The notes: generated from the sequence alone by a model not told the origin. A stretch of 36,278 nt of DNA from Alphaproteobacteria bacterium (GCA_027295145.1 JAPULJ010000173.1:1-36278); one strand, 5' to 3'. Shown: positions 7,817-16,367, numbered from the stretch's first letter. Made by a program: numbers and translations.

Positions 7817-9441
7817 AACTTCACCCAGGGCAGCCAGGTGGCGATCCCGGGAAAGATGATGATCAGCGCGACCAGCAGCATGGCGCACGCCATGAACGGG
7901 ATCGCGGCGAGGCAGATTTCGCTAAATTTCGTACCCTTGGGCGCCACCCCCTGCATGACGAACAGCAGCAATCCGAAGGGCGGCGTGGTGAAGCTGATCT
8001 CCATCGCCAGCAGCATGATCACGCCGAACCAGATCTGGGTGACATCCAACGGCAGTCCGAAATTGAGCGTTTCGATGACCGGGAAGAAGATCGGCACGGT
8101 CAGCAGCATCATCGCGAGTTGGTCCATGAACATGCCGAGCAACAACAGGATCCCGAACATCATCAGCAGCATGACGTAGCCTGAGACGTCGAAGCTGGTG
8201 ACCCATTTGATCAGTGCATCGCTGGCCCCCGAAGCGGCGAGCACGTTGGCGAAAAGCGAAGAGCCGAGCAATATCATCAGCGCGATGATGGTGACCCGCC
8301 CCGCGCCCCACAACGACTTCCAGATGCCGCGCGCGAAAACGGCGTTTCTTTCGAAAAGCGTGCCCTCGTGCAGATGATCGTGAAGCGCGTCGGTGAAGCG
8401 CCCGAACGCCGGTGTCACTGGCCTCAGGAGAAATCGGAGCGGCGAAGTGACCGCGAGCACCAGCCCCGCCAGCAACGCGAAGACGAGGCGCGGCAGCAAA
8501 TGGAGGGTTAAAGCGAGCCAGTATCCGACACCAGCATCGTCCGAGGCTGCGATCGCGGCAGCGCGCCTCCGCGCTTCGAAGCGGGCCCGGATCGTCTCTA
8601 CCAATGGCGGGATGTAGTTGAAAATGACGGCCAGGATCAGTACGCCGACCGAGCCGTAGGCGGCTGCCTCGGAGGGTGTTGCGATGCCGCCCATGATAAG
8701 GCCGATGACCATCGCGATGATCGATACCATCGGCAGGATATCGCGCACCAACAGGATGAGGCGGGTGCGATAGGGGACGAAATCAACGTCGTAGGCCGGT
8801 GCCAAGTCGGGATTGATGGTGACGCGGACGAAGATCATCACGGTATACATCAAGGCCAGCACCACGCCTGGAACGATACCGGCGATCAGCAGTTTGCCGA
8901 TATCGATCTCGGCGATGGTACCGAGCAGAACCGCCAGCGCCGACGGCGGGATCAGCATGGCGAGACCGCCGGTGCCGAGGATCGGGCCGATCGACATGCT
9001 CTTCTTGTATCCGCGCTTGGTCATCTCCGGGACCATCAGCGTGCCGAGCAGCGCGGTCGAGCCCATTGAAGAGCCCGACAGTGTAGCCAGCGCAGTCCCG
9101 CCGGCGATGGTTACGTAGGAGAGCCGTGCCGGAACCCTGCCCATCAGCAATTCGACCGCGTTGAACATGCGGTTGGCGAGCCCGGTGTGAAAAAACAACT
9201 CGCCCATCAAAAGGAACATGGGGATCGGCACGATCGCGAAGATCGAGAGATTGGAGAAGGCGTTGTCGGTAAGCTGGAAGACGCTGGCCTGGAGATTTGC
9301 ATCGAAACTGCCAAAGCGCCCATAGATCAGGTAGGCGGTGACCGTGCACACGATGACAAACGCGATCCCTACGGGAAAGCCGATGAACATCAGGATCAGG
9401 ATCGAGCCCAGGAGAGCCAGGAGGATCCAGTACCACTCCAT
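7813..9441 (-). CDS. dctM: TRAP transporter large permease (DctM family)
   Basis: This 542-residue polytopic membrane protein imports an organic acid or similar solute, driven by a sodium or proton gradient, together with DctQ and DctP. Family features are the N-terminal GFPVGIAF and PIPMFLLMGELFFHTGL segments, SGSSMGSTALLGTLMVPEM, and the C-terminal FGLLLFVMQGVAPKG. It is about 110 residues longer than common DctM proteins because of a mid-protein insertion (about 285-385) with two more hydrophobic stretches and an Arg-rich linker; such long forms are known in the family. It starts directly next to the dctQ stop and converges on the oxidoreductase gene. The substrate is not predictable from the permease. 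Confidence 0.9.
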   Translation of the reverse strand: MEWYWILLALLGSILILMFIGFPVGIAFVIVCTVTAYLIYGRFGSFDANLQASVFQLTDNAFSNLSIFAIVPIPMFLLMGELFFHTGLANRMFNAVELLMGRVPARLSYVTIAGGTALATLSGSSMGSTALLGTLMVPEMTKRGYKKSMSIGPILGTGGLAMLIPPSALAVLLGTIAEIDIGKLLIAGIVPGVVLALMYTVMIFVRVTINPDLAPAYDVDFVPYRTRLILLVRDILPMVSIIAMVIGLIMGGIATPSEAAAYGSVGVLILAVIFNYIPPLVETIRARFEARRRAAAIAASDDAGVGYWLALTLHLLPRLVFALLAGLVLAVTSPLRFLLRPVTPAFGRFTDALHDHLHEGTLFERNAVFARGIWKSLWGAGRVTIIALMILLGSSLFANVLAASGASDALIKWVTSFDVSGYVMLLMMFGILLLLGMFMDQLAMMLLTVPIFFPVIETLNFGLPLDVTQIWFGVIMLLAMEISFTTPPFGLLLFVMQGVAPKGTKFSEICLAAIPFMACAMLLVALIIIFPGIATWLPWVKF

Positions 9442-10014
9442 CTAACGATCGTCGGCCAGATCGCGCTGGTGTTCTTTGAGCTCGATACGGTCGCTCGCCA
9501 CCCCTGCGATGCCGACATGCATCGGCTCTTCGGTAAAGACAAGGCGGAGAAACTCGACGCCCATCATGAAGAAACCGACCGGAAATGATATCGTGCTGAC
9601 CCAGAGCGGAATGTTGAACTGGGCGCGCATTTCGTCGAAAGCCATGGTGTCGCTCCAACGCTCGACGAATAGCTGCCACGTATACCAGGTCCACACGAAA
9701 CAGACCGCCGCGCAGGCAATCACGATACCCCGCGAGAGTATCCGGCGTGCTCTATCCGGGATCGCCGCGGTCAGGAGCTCGATGTAGATGTGGGCCCGCT
9801 GGCGGATCATCCAGGGTGAGCCAAGGAACAGAATGAAGATGAACCCGTACTCGATCGCGATGTTGGCGTAAGGTGAGTAGGACCAGCCGGCGGCGCGGAA
9901 TATCGTCGTGTAGACGATCAGCACCACGATCATGCCGACATAGACCGCCGCGATGGCCATGAGCAGCCACAGCAGACGCTCCCACAGCCGATCAAGCGCC
10001 TTGAGAAGTGCCAT
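9442..10014 (-). CDS. dctQ: TRAP transporter small permease (DctQ family)
   Basis: This is a membrane protein of about 190 residues with four hydrophobic segments and the DctQ signatures LWLLMAIAAVYVGMIVV near the N-terminus and LGSPWMIRQRAHIYIELL in the middle. It associates with DctM to form the membrane part of the TRAP importer. ATG at 10014 is chosen; an in-frame TTG four codons upstream (10026) is possible. The stop lies immediately next to the dctM start, implying coupled translation. A 66-bp spacer containing a GC-rich inverted segment (CCCCGGGGCC-like, near 10036-10056) separates it from dctP, a common place for attenuation so that the binding protein is made in excess. Confidence 0.88.
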   Translation of the reverse strand: MALLKALDRLWERLLWLLMAIAAVYVGMIVVLIVYTTIFRAAGWSYSPYANIAIEYGFIFILFLGSPWMIRQRAHIYIELLTAAIPDRARRILSRGIVIACAAVCFVWTWYTWQLFVERWSDTMAFDEMRAQFNIPLWVSTISFPVGFFMMGVEFLRLVFTEEPMHVGIAGVASDRIELKEHQRDLADDR

Positions 10015-10080
10015 TGCCTGCGCCAATGCTTCGATCCCGGGGCCACCGGCCCCGGGATCTCGTAAACCAAGCTTGTGCGC

Positions 10081-11085
10081 CTATTCCCGGTAGGCGGCGC
10101 GCAGCTGGGTCGCTATGTCGGTACTGCGGCCCGCCTTTTTCAGGCGGTCGATCATGCGCTTGTAGGCGGAGTCGACGGCCAGATTAACATAGGCCTTGGG
10201 GTTGGGCACCGTGTAGAACTTCATGCCCTCGGCCATCAGAGTCTTGCGCTCGGCGGCGGCAAGGCCCATGAGCTTTGCACGCGCGTAATCCTCATGCTCG
10301 ATTATGGTCGTCTGGAGAAGTTTTTGCGCCGCGGGGTTGAGCGACTTCCACTTCTTGAGGTTCATGATCCAGCCGATGTCAGTCTGGAAAAACTCAGGCT
10401 CGACCGCATGCCTCAGAAATTTGTCCCACTTCAGACCCTTGATTCCGATCGTCGCCCAGGCGGCCGCATCGACAACGCCCTTCTCCAGTGCCGAATAGGT
10501 TTCGGTCGCGCGGAAGGTGTGGGTGGTGGCTTTCATGGCGCGGAAAAAGGCGCCATAGATCGGGTTGTCGCGCAGCTTCACACCGGAGAAGTCGATCAGA
10601 CCATTGGCGCTGAACTTCGGCGGTTTCTTCATGTAGATGCGAAAACGTCCGCCCGCCGCGGTCCAGCCCAGATACTTCAGTTTGAAGTGCTTCTGGTGCA
10701 GGCCGTCCAGCAGCTTCATGCCGCCATTGGCACGAACCTTCGATGGAGAAGAATTCGAGGTCGCAACCGCCTCGGCCTCAGGGAGGCCACGCGCATAGAA
10801 TGCGGCCGGGGTGCAGGCGATATCGACGCGCCCCGCCCGAACCGCGGGCGGCTGCTTGAACATGCCGATCGAGTTAAACGGCAATATCTTGATGCTCACG
10901 ACGCCTTTGCCGCGGGTATTGATCTTCTTCACTAGCTCCTTGCATAGCTTTGTGTAGATCAGGAAGTCGGGGAACGGATTAACGAGCGTCAGTTCGGTTG
11001 CGGCGGCGTTGGCCGACCCCGATGACGCTCCGATCACAGCCGCGGCGCCTGCGGCCAGCATGATCGTTTTTAGATTTGTTTTCAC
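10081..11085 (-). CDS. dctP: TRAP transporter periplasmic substrate-binding protein (DctP family)
   Basis: This 334-residue protein has a clear signal peptide (basic MKTNLKT, hydrophobic core, cleavage probably after SANA near residue 27), then a DctP/TAXI-like binding fold (INTRGKGVVSIKILPF, VRAGRVDIACTPAAFYARGLPEA). It captures the solute in the periplasm for DctQM. The start is GTG at 11085, supported by a very good GGGAGG five bases upstream. It heads the transporter operon; about 150 bp further upstream is copy B of the palindromic operator, linking uptake to the GntR-controlled catabolic genes. The ligand is probably the cyclic imide, amide or dicarboxylate processed by those genes, but this is inference. 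Confidence 0.9.
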   Translation of the reverse strand: MKTNLKTIMLAAGAAAVIGASSGSANAAATELTLVNPFPDFLIYTKLCKELVKKINTRGKGVVSIKILPFNSIGMFKQPPAVRAGRVDIACTPAAFYARGLPEAEAVATSNSSPSKVRANGGMKLLDGLHQKHFKLKYLGWTAAGGRFRIYMKKPPKFSANGLIDFSGVKLRDNPIYGAFFRAMKATTHTFRATETYSALEKGVVDAAAWATIGIKGLKWDKFLRHAVEPEFFQTDIGWIMNLKKWKSLNPAAQKLLQTTIIEHEDYARAKLMGLAAAERKTLMAEGMKFYTVPNPKAYVNLAVDSAYKRMIDRLKKAGRSTDIATQLRAAYRE

Positions 11086-11218
11086 TATTGCCTCCCTAGC
11101 AGTGTTGGTACTTCTCGGTCTGATTCTGTCGATCGCTCCCTACCGCTCGCGCCGTTATTTGCGAGCAAAACCGGCCGCGCGAAGCGATTTCGCTGTGAAT
11201 CGGCGCAGAAAGGCTCGG

Positions 11219-11246
11219 TTTTCATTGCGAGCTCAAATGGTATAAT
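11219..11246 (+). promoter_or_regulatory. Candidate promoter for the tautomerase-SnoaL gene
   Basis: A perfect TATAAT (11241-11246) is preceded, 16 bp upstream, by TTTTCA (11219-11224). The -10 lies inside the copy B palindrome, so repressor binding would exclude RNA polymerase. Distance to the ATG at 11353 is about 100 bp. Confidence 0.45.
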
Positions 11247-11260
11247 GACATATCATTTGC
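11233..11260. promoter_or_regulatory. Palindromic operator, probable GntR/UTRA binding site (copy B)
   Basis: TCAAATGGTATA at the left and CATATCATTTG at the right reproduce copy A (6791-6818) with only four differences, three in the central spacer and one at the last base. It lies between dctP (minus) and the tautomerase-SnoaL gene (plus), about 150 and 90 bp from their starts. The same regulator probably acts here. Confidence 0.8.
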
Positions 11261-11352
11261 GGGGTGGCGAGTCGAAAGCGACAGCTCGTAGAACCGGTGG
11301 GTCAGCCCGATGCAGGCTGCGCCCATACGGAATATTCTCGAAGGAGGCGAAT

Positions 11353-11934
11353 ATGCCGGTGGTAACGATCACCCTCATCAAGGGCTACGCGGAAGAGGTC
11401 AAGACCGGCCTCGCCGAGCGTTTGACCGACGCCGTGCGGGCGTGCATTGCCGCCCCACTCGACGGCATCACAGTGCAGATCAACGAGGTTGCGCCATCGG
11501 GCTATATGCGTGGACGCGTCGCCCGCAAACCGGGCGCGCCGGTTCGCGATGCGGCGGCGGTGGTGCGCGACTTTCTGGCAACGATGGAGGCGCGCGACTT
11601 GAAGAAAGCCCAAAGCATGCTGGCGGATGAATTCACCATGGTATTTCCTGGCACCCCCCCGATGCGAGAGTTGGATGAATTGATCGCCTGGGCCAAGGAC
11701 CGCTACACCCAAGTCGCCAAGAGTTACGAGCGTTTCGATGTCGCCCCCGGCCCCGATAGCGTTGCCGTGTATTGCTTCGGCACACTGCATGGCGAATGGC
11801 TCGACGGGCGCACCTTCGAGGGCATCCGCTTCATCGACCGCTTTAGCGTTGCCGGCGGAAAAATCCTCGATCAGCGCGTATGGAACGATATGGGCGAGAC
11901 GATGTTGTCCGAGGCGGCGGAGGAGGATGCTTAG
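11353..11934 (+). CDS. Fusion of a 4-oxalocrotonate tautomerase-like domain and a SnoaL/NTF2-like domain
   Basis: This 193-residue protein has two parts. Residues 1-60 form a tautomerase fold with Pro directly after the start Met (MPVVTITLIKGY), the catalytic amino-terminal proline of 4-OT and CHMI enzymes once Met is removed. Residues about 65-185 look like a SnoaL/NTF2 domain (VVRDFLATMEARDLKKA, FVM-type cone strands, FEGIRFIDRFSVAGGKI), a fold found in cyclases and isomerases. ATG at 11353 has GGAGG eight bases upstream; the longer open frame from 11245 would bury the proline and is rejected. It probably isomerises a dienol or keto-enol intermediate of the pathway encoded nearby. Its stop overlaps that of the converging MATE gene (TTAG). 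Confidence 0.78.
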   Translation: MPVVTITLIKGYAEEVKTGLAERLTDAVRACIAAPLDGITVQINEVAPSGYMRGRVARKPGAPVRDAAAVVRDFLATMEARDLKKAQSMLADEFTMVFPGTPPMRELDELIAWAKDRYTQVAKSYERFDVAPGPDSVAVYCFGTLHGEWLDGRTFEGIRFIDRFSVAGGKILDQRVWNDMGETMLSEAAEEDA

Positions 11935-13292
11935 CGCGCTGCGTCTGCGGGTTCGGCCAGCGCCCGTTCGATGCGCGGATAAAACATCGCCAGCGTAATC
12001 CCCCGCGCCGCCATGAAAATGGTGAAGGCGAGCCATAGCCCGTGGTTGCCCATCGCCTCGGTCAGAAGCTGCTCGGCGACAATGAATATAACCAGCGAGG
12101 CGATCATTCCGTTGCGCATTTCCGCGCCGCGCGTGGCGCCGATGAAAATGCCGTCGAGCTGAAAACTCCACACCGAGACCAGTGGCGAGATCACAATCCA
12201 CGGCAAGAAACGCGCTGCCGTCACTTGCACATCAGAGATGCTGGTGAGCAGGGCGATGATGCTCTGCCCCGCCAGCAGATAGACAAGCGCAAAGCCGCCA
12301 GCGACAAACAACGCCCATTGGGTGGATATCACCACCACGTCTCGCAGCGCTCGCCTGTTGCGTTTTCCCACCGCACTTCCGACCAGCGCCTCGGCGGCGT
12401 GGGCGAACCCGTCAAGCCCGTAGCCAGTAAAAAGCTGGAAGTTGAGTAGTACCGCATTGCCAGCGAGGATCACATCGCCCATCGTCGCGCCGCGCGCGGT
12501 AAGCCAGGCGAAGGCGGTAACGAGACAGAGCGTGCGGATGAAGATGTCGAAATTGACCCGCATCATCCGCACGATCCGGCCACGGTGGGCGATCAACGCG
12601 GGTCTCCAAGCGCCGCCCACCTTTTTCAGCGGGCGCATGATCAATAATATTCCGAGGCCGGCGGAGCTCCACTCCGCGATCAGTGTGCCGAAAGCGACCC
12701 CGTCGATGGTCCAGCCGAGGCCGACGACGAAGTACAACGACAGCGCGATATTGAGCGCGTTCATGAAAACCGTCAGGACGACCGCTGCGCCGGGCCTCTG
12801 CATACCGAGCAGCCATCCCAGCACGACGTAGTTGGCGAGCGCCGCCGGCGCCCCCCATACCCTGATCCCGTAATAGGTGTGCGCCAACGTCTCGACCTTG
12901 CCGCTGGCTTCGATGGCGGCGAAGGCGAGCCAGCCGATCGGAACTTGCAGGGCGATGACCAAACTGCCGAGCACGGCAGCGAGTGCGAAGCCGCGCGCCA
13001 AGACGGCGCGAAGTTCGTCGGCGTCTCCGGCGCCCAGGGCCTGTGCTGTGAACCCAGTCGTGCCCATCCGCAGGAAGCCGAAACTCCAATAGACGTAAGT
13101 GAAGATGATCGAGCCGATCGCGACCCCGCCGATATAGGCGGGATCGGGAAGGTGGCCCATGACTGCCGTGTCGACCGCTCCCAGAAGCGGGATCGACAAG
13201 TTTGAGAGGACGATCGGCCCGGCTAGCCGTAAGACGCGGACGTGGGTGGCGCGCCGGCTGGCAGCGCTGCTAGCGGCAATCTTTTCCGTCAT
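11931..13292 (-). CDS. MATE family efflux transporter (DinF-like)
   Basis: This 453-residue protein has about 12 hydrophobic segments and the MATE pattern of two homologous halves. Characteristic parts are LAGPIVLSNLSIPLLGAVDTAVMGHL near the N-terminus and the matching second-half region with the conserved GLDGFAHAAEALVGSAVG. These resemble the DinF/NorM group of sodium- or proton-coupled exporters of cationic or toxic compounds. It starts with an ATG at 13292 and has no co-oriented partner upstream other than ggt, whose stop is 25 bp away. No substrate can be inferred. Confidence 0.87.
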   Translation of the reverse strand: MTEKIAASSAASRRATHVRVLRLAGPIVLSNLSIPLLGAVDTAVMGHLPDPAYIGGVAIGSIIFTYVYWSFGFLRMGTTGFTAQALGAGDADELRAVLARGFALAAVLGSLVIALQVPIGWLAFAAIEASGKVETLAHTYYGIRVWGAPAALANYVVLGWLLGMQRPGAAVVLTVFMNALNIALSLYFVVGLGWTIDGVAFGTLIAEWSSAGLGILLIMRPLKKVGGAWRPALIAHRGRIVRMMRVNFDIFIRTLCLVTAFAWLTARGATMGDVILAGNAVLLNFQLFTGYGLDGFAHAAEALVGSAVGKRNRRALRDVVVISTQWALFVAGGFALVYLLAGQSIIALLTSISDVQVTAARFLPWIVISPLVSVWSFQLDGIFIGATRGAEMRNGMIASLVIFIVAEQLLTEAMGNHGLWLAFTIFMAARGITLAMFYPRIERALAEPADAAR

Positions 13293-13316
13293 GCCGGCCG
13301 GTTTTTCATGCCGTTA

Positions 13317-15089
13317 TTAGCGTCCGACCGCGTAGCCCTGCATGAAGCGCGGGTTGGCGCCGGCCTTCAGCATCCCGTCTTCACGGGCGACGGCGGCGAG
13401 GCGGCCAAGCGACCAGGCATCGACGATCTCGACTTCGTGACCGCGGCGTTTAAGTTCGCTGATCGTTTTCTTAGGGTAGCGCGATTCCAGCTGGACATAT
13501 CCCGGCCGCGCCAAGCGTGGATAGAACGAGCTTGGCCAGTGAAAGCTTAAGAAAGCCGGAGTGTCGATCGCCTCTTGCAGGTTCATTGCGTGGTGCAGGT
13601 GGTGCATCAGGAAGCTCGCCGCCCACTGGTCCTGGCCTTCGCCACCGGGGGAGCCGAAGGCCATGTAGGGCTCGCCGTCACGCAACGCCAGCCCGGGGGT
13701 AAGGGTCGTGCGGGGGCGCTTGCCCGGCTCGAGGCACGAAGCAACCCCCTCTTCGAGCCAGAACATCTGCGCGCGCGAGCCTAAGGGGAAACCGAGCTCG
13801 GGGATCACCGGCGAGCTCTGCATCCAACCGCCGCTGGGCATCGCGGATACCGCATTGCCGTCAGCATCGATGACATCGACATGGACAGTGTCCGAGCTCA
13901 CTTCGCCCGTTGCGGCGAGGTTGGGCTCACCGACGCCGGCGGCCGGCGCGATAGCCTGGTTGCTCAAACTGGGCAGGCGCGGGGCGCGACCATCCGGTGC
14001 GCCGGGCCGCAATTCGAGCGAGGCAGTGTCTCCAATGAGCTTGCGACGATGCTCGTTGTAGGCATCGCTCAGCAGGGTTTCGAGAGGCACGTCGACGAAG
14101 TCGGGATCGCCGTACCAGGCGTCGCGGTCGGCGTAGGCAAGCTTGAAGCATTCGACCATAGTGTGGGCAAAGTCCGGCCCTTGTGGGTCCATGGCGCCGA
14201 GATCGAAACCCTTAAGCAGGGCCAGCGTCTGGTGGAACGCCGGGCCCTGGCCCCACGGGCCGGTCTTGCAAATGTCGAGGCCGGCATAATTGTAGCTCAG
14301 CGGGTCTTCGTAGGTCGGCTTCCAGGCTGCCAGATCCGCGCCGGTGAGCAGTCCACCATGCTCGCGGCCGCTCGAATCGAGCCATTCGGTGGTCCGGCAG
14401 AAGTTATCGATGCGTTCGGCAACGGCGCCCTCGTAGAACGCTTGACGCGCCGCCTCGATGCGCTTCTCGCGTCCGCCACCGCCAGCGTCTCCGGCTTCGA
14501 GCAGCAAGCGGTAAAAGCCTGCTAGCGCCTCGTTGTGGAACAGGCTGCCTGTGGCCGGCGCCTTGCCGCCCGAGAGATAGACCTCAGCCGAGGTTGGCCA
14601 CGCCTCAGTGAACAGTTCGGCGACATTGGCGATGTAGGCGCTCAACGCCGGCACCACAGGGTAGCCGTTGGCGGCGTAGCCGATGGCCGGCTCGAGGATC
14701 TCGGCGAGGCTCATCGTTCCGTGATCGTGGAGCAAAGTCAGCCAGCCGCCGACGGCGCCGGGAACAACCGCGGCGAGAAGCCCGGTGCCGGGCACCAGGT
14801 CCAGCCCGAAATCCCGGTAGCGCTCGATGCTGGCCGCCGCCGGGGCCGGCCCTTGCGCGCACAAGACGCGGGCGCGTTTTTCCCTGGCGCTGAAGAAAAT
14901 CACCGGCAGATCGCCGCCCGGCCCGTTTTGGTGCGGCTCGATGACCTGCAAGGTGAAGCCGGCGGCAACCGCGGCGTCGAATGCGTTGCCACCGCGTTCG
15001 AGCATGGCCATGCCGACGGTCGAAGCCAGCCAGTGAGTCGTTGCGACCATACCGAAGGTTCCGCGCAATTCGGGCCGTGTCGTGAACAT
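13317..15089 (-). CDS. Gamma-glutamyltransferase family Ntn hydrolase
   Basis: This 590-residue protein has the GGT fold: an N-terminal large-subunit part (GMVATTHWLASTVGMAMLE, GGNAFDAAVAA, GPGGDLPVIFF), then the autoprocessing and nucleophile threonine T401 in SSDTVHVDVIDADGNAVS, and a small-subunit part (MPSGGWMQSS, GLALRDGEPYMAFGSPGGEG). No signal peptide is seen, unlike periplasmic GGT, so a cytoplasmic enzyme is likely; many soil bacteria have such paralogs and some hydrolyse other amides such as glutaryl-7-ACA. It starts with ATG at 15089, 9 bp after the LABN gene stop region, and is followed by the MATE exporter. Whether it truly transfers glutamyl groups is uncertain. Confidence 0.85.
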   Translation of the reverse strand: MFTTRPELRGTFGMVATTHWLASTVGMAMLERGGNAFDAAVAAGFTLQVIEPHQNGPGGDLPVIFFSAREKRARVLCAQGPAPAAASIERYRDFGLDLVPGTGLLAAVVPGAVGGWLTLLHDHGTMSLAEILEPAIGYAANGYPVVPALSAYIANVAELFTEAWPTSAEVYLSGGKAPATGSLFHNEALAGFYRLLLEAGDAGGGGREKRIEAARQAFYEGAVAERIDNFCRTTEWLDSSGREHGGLLTGADLAAWKPTYEDPLSYNYAGLDICKTGPWGQGPAFHQTLALLKGFDLGAMDPQGPDFAHTMVECFKLAYADRDAWYGDPDFVDVPLETLLSDAYNEHRRKLIGDTASLELRPGAPDGRAPRLPSLSNQAIAPAAGVGEPNLAATGEVSSDTVHVDVIDADGNAVSAMPSGGWMQSSPVIPELGFPLGSRAQMFWLEEGVASCLEPGKRPRTTLTPGLALRDGEPYMAFGSPGGEGQDQWAASFLMHHLHHAMNLQEAIDTPAFLSFHWPSSFYPRLARPGYVQLESRYPKKTISELKRRGHEVEIVDAWSLGRLAAVAREDGMLKAGANPRFMQGYAVGR

Positions 15090-15098
15090 CAGCGATTC

Positions 15099-15404
15099 CT
15101 AATCGTCGATAGGGACCCGGTCGGCACGTTTGGCGCGCCGGGAATGGATGAAATAAAGATTGCGCGCATATATGAGTAATCCTCCAGCCTGACCGGCAAT
15201 GAATACCGGATCCTGCCGGTAGACAGCATAGGCCAGCAATGTCACCCCGCCGCCGAGGGAAAAATACCAGAAAGCGACAGGAACGATGCTTTGCTTGGCC
15301 CGTTCGGAGACGAACCACTGGATGATGAACCGCATCGAGAACAGAAACTGACCGGCGAACCCGATGCTGATCCAGATGATCTCGGCGGTAGTGAGAGCGC
15401 CCAT
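15099..15404 (-). CDS. Lipid-A-disaccharide synthase N-terminal (LABN) domain membrane protein
   Basis: This 101-residue protein has three hydrophobic segments and the pattern IGFAGQFLFSMRFIIQWFVSE-then-SIVPVAFWYFSLGGG typical of stand-alone LABN domain proteins. These small inner-membrane proteins commonly sit between a DPM-like GT2 and an ArnT-like GT39, as here, and are thought to help flip or move a polyprenyl-linked sugar. ATG at 15404 is chosen because sequence upstream overlaps the GT2 gene and lacks a membrane-protein pattern. It follows the GT2 stop by 10 bp, with a GAGGAGGA stretch inside the end of that gene. Confidence 0.85.
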   Translation of the reverse strand: MGALTTAEIIWISIGFAGQFLFSMRFIIQWFVSERAKQSIVPVAFWYFSLGGGVTLLAYAVYRQDPVFIAGQAGGLLIYARNLYFIHSRRAKRADRVPIDD

Positions 15405-15414
15405 GTTCAACGGA

Positions 15415-16137
15415 TCAATCCTCCTCTGACTTGGCTGGGTAGTGCGAGCGGCGCTGCAGCCACATAACGCCGAACAGGTCCCATATTCCGACCCACAAAC
15501 GATCGAAGACGCCGTATTTCGAACGCCCAGCCTGCCGCGGGCGGTGGTGGACATCGACCGAGACCACCTGGAGTCCCTGTTTGAGAAAGAGTGGCGGTAG
15601 GAAGCGGTGCATATGATCGAAGCGCGGTAGGTCGAGAAAGGCCTCGCGGGAAAATAGTTTCAGACCGCACCCCGAATCCGGTGTCCTGTCTTTCAATAGC
15701 CACGAGCGAACTCCGTTACCGATGAGCGAGGCAAAGCGGCGCCAGGCCGTATCCTTGCGGTTCACCCGCTGGCCACAGATGACAAGGCCGAGATCGGGTT
15801 CGCCGTCGGCGGTCATCCGGCGCCATAGCTCGGGGATGCTGGCCGGATCGTTCTGGCCGTCGCCGTCGAGGGTGGCAATGATCGGTGCCCGCGCCGCATT
15901 GACACCGGTGATTATGGCCCGGCTTTGCCCGCAACGCTGGGTATGCCTTAGCGAACGCAAGCGATTGTGTTTCTTTTTCGCCGCGCCCAGAGCTTCCCCG
16001 GTGCCATCTTCGCTGCCGTCGTCGATGTAGATGATCTCGAAATCGAGGACACTGACCAACGCCGTCTCGATCTCGGCGATAAGAGCGGCCACGTTTTCGG
16101 CCTCGTTGTAGACAGGGACGACGATGGACAAATCCAT
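15415..16137 (-). CDS. Family 2 glycosyltransferase (polyprenyl-phosphate sugar transferase, DPM1/ArnC-like)
   Basis: This is a 240-residue GT-A protein. It has MDLSIVVPVYNEAENV at the N-terminus, IYIDDGSEDGT, the metal-binding DGDGQNDP, and a DSGCGLKLFSREAF acceptor region as in dolichyl- or undecaprenyl-phosphate mannosyl/glucosyltransferases. It lacks the long C-terminal transmembrane pair of some ArnC proteins. It probably charges undecaprenyl phosphate with a sugar that the divergent GT39 enzyme transfers to lipid A or another envelope acceptor. ATG at 16137 is preferred because the catalytic domain starts right there and GAGG lies 8 bases upstream; ATG at 16158 is an alternative. Confidence 0.87.
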   Translation of the reverse strand: MDLSIVVPVYNEAENVAALIAEIETALVSVLDFEIIYIDDGSEDGTGEALGAAKKKHNRLRSLRHTQRCGQSRAIITGVNAARAPIIATLDGDGQNDPASIPELWRRMTADGEPDLGLVICGQRVNRKDTAWRRFASLIGNGVRSWLLKDRTPDSGCGLKLFSREAFLDLPRFDHMHRFLPPLFLKQGLQVVSVDVHHRPRQAGRSKYGVFDRLWVGIWDLFGVMWLQRRSHYPAKSEED

Positions 16138-16192
16138 AAAAACGGCCTCGGCCTGCATGGGGTCGCCGTGACGTGAAATACGGCCGGGTGAG

Positions 16193-16231
16193 CGGTCCGA
16201 ATTGACCGGTCCCCGTTTGTTGTCGTACTTA
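16193..16231 (+). promoter_or_regulatory. Candidate promoter and small palindrome before the GT39-PAP2 operon
   Basis: TTGACC (16202-16207) and TACTTA (16226-16231) are separated by 18 bp. The -35 element is part of an inverted repeat CGGTC-CGAATT-GACCG (16193-16208) that could be an operator. It lies in the 230-bp divergent gap between the GT2 and GT39 genes; the rest of that gap shows nothing recognisable. The call rests on consensus likeness only. Confidence 0.35.
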
Positions 16232-16367
16232 ACGCGGCGGAAATCGAGGCCGCTGAATAACACGAGTGCGGCGGCGGTTTCCAGTCGCGGATCGTATGCG
16301 GATGCGGCGGCCGCTTCGGGCCCCGTTGGCTTTTTAGTTCCGCGGACCATTGGGAGACCCCGAACCA

